Part shown: one piece after another, positions 62,649 to 64,000 of the stretch
Layout: each line of letters starts with the position of its first letter
How positions within the stretch are numbered: the first letter of the stretch is position 1
Assembly: GCA_030848925.1 (NCBI GenBank)
Contig: JANFFA010000001.1
Location: forward strand, 1,450,615-1,514,614
Source: Rhodalgimonas zhirmunskyi
GTDB lineage: Bacteria > Pseudomonadota > Alphaproteobacteria > Rhodobacterales > Rhodobacteraceae
Direction of reading: 5' to 3'
DNA: 64,000 nt
The notes under the pieces: model-generated
Databases searched by the model: none
Told to the model about the DNA's origin: nothing
The model's input: the letters and a program-made list of their open reading frames with translations, nothing else
Made by a program: the position numbers and the translations under genes

Positions 62649-63517
62649 TCGTCGCCTTCCTTCTTCTCTGCCTCGGGCGCGGAGCCTTCGGCGTTATCGG
62701 CTGCGATCTGCGCCTCGGCCTCTTTCAGCGCGGCCTCTTCGGCGGCTGCTGCTTCAGCTGCGGCTGCTTCTGCTGCTGCGGCTTCTTCGGCTGCGGCTGC
62801 GGCGGCGGCTTCTTCAGCGGCTTTCGCGGCTTCTTCGGCTGCCGATTTCAGCGCCGCGGGAAGAATCGCGTTCTCGGGGAACGGCTTCTTGACCGCATCC
62901 TTGATCGTGACCCAGCCACCCTTGGAACCGGGAACAGCACCTTTGACCATGATCAGGCCACGCGCGCTGTCGGTCTTGACGACCTGCAGGTTCTGCGTGG
63001 TGACACGGGCAGCACCCATGTGACCGGCCATTTTCTTGCCTTTGAAAACCTTGCCGGGATCCTGACACTGACCGGTCGAACCATGCGAACGGTGGCTGAT
63101 CGAGACACCGTGCGAGGCACGTAGACCGCCGAAGTTGTGCCGCTTCATGGCACCGGCAAAGCCTTTACCGATCGAGGTGCCCGAGACATCCACGAACTGA
63201 CCTTCGAAATAGTGGTCGGCGGTGATTTCTTCACCCACGCCGATCAGGTTCGCGGGATCGACCCGGAACTCTGCCACTTTCCGCTTCGGCTCGACCTTGG
63301 CGGCCGAAAAATGGCCGCGCATCGGGCGCGAAACCCGCTTGGCCTTGATCGTGCCGGTGCCGAGTTGAACGGCCGTGTAGCCATCCTTGTCAGCGGTCCG
63401 CTGAGCGACAACCTGCAGCCCGTCGAGCTGCAGAACGGTTACGGGAACCTGACGACCGTCTTCCTGGAAGACGCGGGTCATGCCCACTTTTTTAGCGATT
63501 ACACCAGAGCGCAACAT
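62645..63517 (-). CDS. rplC: 50S ribosomal protein L3 with long Ala/Glu-rich C-terminal extension
   Basis: 290 residues, where L3 normally has about 210. Residues 1-220 are the standard fold ([64 protein letters not shown]). Residues about 221-290 are almost only Ala, Glu and Lys, predicting a charged helix. Start ATG 63517 was used rather than an in-frame ATG at 63535. The extension is lineage-typical but longer than elsewhere; function unknown. Confidence 0.96.
   Translation of the reverse strand: MLRSGVIAKKVGMTRVFQEDGRQVPVTVLQLDGLQVVAQRTADKDGYTAVQLGTGTIKAKRVSRPMRGHFSAAKVEPKRKVAEFRVDPANLIGVGEEITADHYFEGQFVDVSGTSIGKGFAGAMKRHNFGGLRASHGVSISHRSHGSTGQCQDPGKVFKGKKMAGHMGAARVTTQNLQVVKTDSARGLIMVKGAVPGSKGGWVTIKDAVKKPFPENAILPAALKSAAEEAAKAAEEAAAAAAAEEAAAAEAAAAEAAAAEEAALKEAEAQIAADNAEGSAPEAEKKEGDE
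62729..62846 (-). repeat. Low-complexity GCN-codon tract in rplC
   Basis: A run of GCT/GCC/GCG/GCA (Ala) and GAA/GAG (Glu) codons encoding the Ala/Glu-rich tail of L3. The repeated triplets make it prone to slippage and length variation between strains. Confidence 0.7.
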
Positions 63518-63531
63518 GTTCACTGCCCTCC

Positions 63532-63840
63532 TCAAACCGAGATCTGAACGTCGACGCCAGCGGCCAGGTCGAGCTTCATCAGCGCGTCCACGGTCTGCGG
63601 GGTCGGATCGACGATGTCGAGAAGACGCTTGTGCGTGCGGATCTCGAACTGATCACGGGATTTCTTGTTCACGTGGGGGCCACGCAGAACGGTGAATTTT
63701 TCGATCTTGTTCGGCAGCGGAATGGGCCCGCGCACCTGTGCGCCGGTCCGTTTGGCCGTATTAACGATTTCCTGCGTGCTGGCATCCAGTACGCGGTAAT
63801 CGAAGGCCTTGAGCCGAATGCGAATGTTCTGGCTTTGCAT
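63532..63840 (-). CDS. rpsJ: 30S ribosomal protein S10
   Basis: 102 residues. Starts [43 protein letters not shown] and ends with [31 protein letters not shown]. It is also NusE in antitermination. Start ATG 63840 is the family's usual one; a longer frame to 63891 adds a basic leader and was rejected. It follows tuf by about 81 bases. Confidence 0.98.
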   Translation of the reverse strand: MQSQNIRIRLKAFDYRVLDASTQEIVNTAKRTGAQVRGPIPLPNKIEKFTVLRGPHVNKKSRDQFEIRTHKRLLDIVDPTPQTVDALMKLDLAAGVDVQISV

Positions 63841-63921
63841 TTTTATGAGCCTTTCGCGGCGTTGGAGTTGATAGGAGGAAGGCCGGACCACCCGGCCTCC
63901 CTCGTCGAACCCTTAGGGTAT

Positions 63922-64000
63922 TTACTCGATGATTTTCGAAACGACGCCGGCGCCGACGGTGCGGCCGCCTTCGCGGATGGCGAAGCGCAGACCGTCTTCC
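63922..64000 (-). CDS. tuf: Elongation factor Tu, C-terminal fragment (continues past the window)
   Basis: The last 26 or so codons are in view, ending in the EF-Tu C-terminus FAIREGGRTVGAGVVSKIIE and a TAA stop at 63922-63924. EF-Tu delivers aminoacyl-tRNA to the ribosome. Its place just before rpsJ is the standard arrangement. Confidence 0.95.
   Translation of the reverse strand, partial: EDGLRFAIREGGRTVGAGVVSKIIE

Noticed and set aside
62729..62846. Possible CRISPR or mobile repeat
   Set aside because: It is a coding Ala/Glu codon tract inside rplC, not a spaced direct repeat.
1..64000. tRNA or rRNA genes
   Set aside because: No cloverleaf or ribosomal RNA sequence was recognised in the intergenic spaces, which are mostly short.

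Overview
The window is a stretch of core chromosome from a high-GC alphaproteobacterium, most likely a Rhodobacteraceae (roseobacter-group) species. The evidence is the BztABCD acidic amino acid ABC transporter, the DUF1150-Hsp20 pair, ATP12, a UbiA/RsmE/GshA neighbourhood, a NavBac-type sodium channel, and an S10-spc-alpha ribosomal region with lineage-typical sequences. Genes are packed tightly, with many ATGA, TGATG or TTGA stop/start overlaps. I found no rRNA, tRNA, CRISPR array, integrase or transposase.

Layout. 1-4635 (minus): RND efflux pump (cut by the window edge) and its membrane-fusion partner. 4849-7909 (minus): NUDIX hydrolase, MoaB, metallophosphoesterase, a small secreted protein and a family-4-like uracil-DNA glycosylase. 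8040-13930 (plus): a membrane protein, then a translationally coupled operon pyrB - tail-anchored protein - three related two-helix membrane proteins - dihydroorotase homologue - plsY. 14169-16942 (minus): gshA, a membrane protein and rsmE. 16955-20207 (plus): ubiA, an OmpA/BON-like envelope protein and a coiled-coil membrane protein. 20243-23267 (minus): ycaQ, moaE, moaD, pgsA and an Lrp regulator. 23486-26786 (plus): trxB and a winged-helix/ATP sulfurylase/APS kinase fusion. 26887-28591 (minus): PLP dehydratase, DUF1150 and Hsp20. 28808-31720 (plus): DUF465, purE, purK and an acyltransferase. 31826-37010 (minus): bztDCBA. 37219-43014 (minus): ATP12, HAD phosphatase, RluC-type synthase, CrcB, RarA and a Do-type protease. 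43140-43882 (plus): a small stress-like protein and a baeRF/host-attachment protein behind a GGAAC-N17-CGTT promoter-like site.

43965-64000 (minus) is the ribosomal superoperon, read from tuf at the right edge to rplQ at the left. It is broken by apparent terminators and promoters into several transcription units and carries two non-ribosomal cassettes. One, between rplP and rpmC, holds a peroxiredoxin, a NavBac sodium channel, a 2OG-Fe(II) oxygenase-like protein and a bacterioferritin-like protein. The other, between rplW and rplB, holds an enoyl-CoA hydratase and a phasin-like protein.

The points most worth following up are: the winged-helix domain fused in frame to Sat-CysC; the pyrB-linked dihydroorotase homologue that has lost its metal-binding residues; the three-copy two-helix module inside the pyr operon; a roughly 180-residue coiled-coil insertion in BztC; the sodium channel lodged in the ribosomal region; and a G-rich loop on a perfect 14-bp inverted repeat between rpoA and rplQ.
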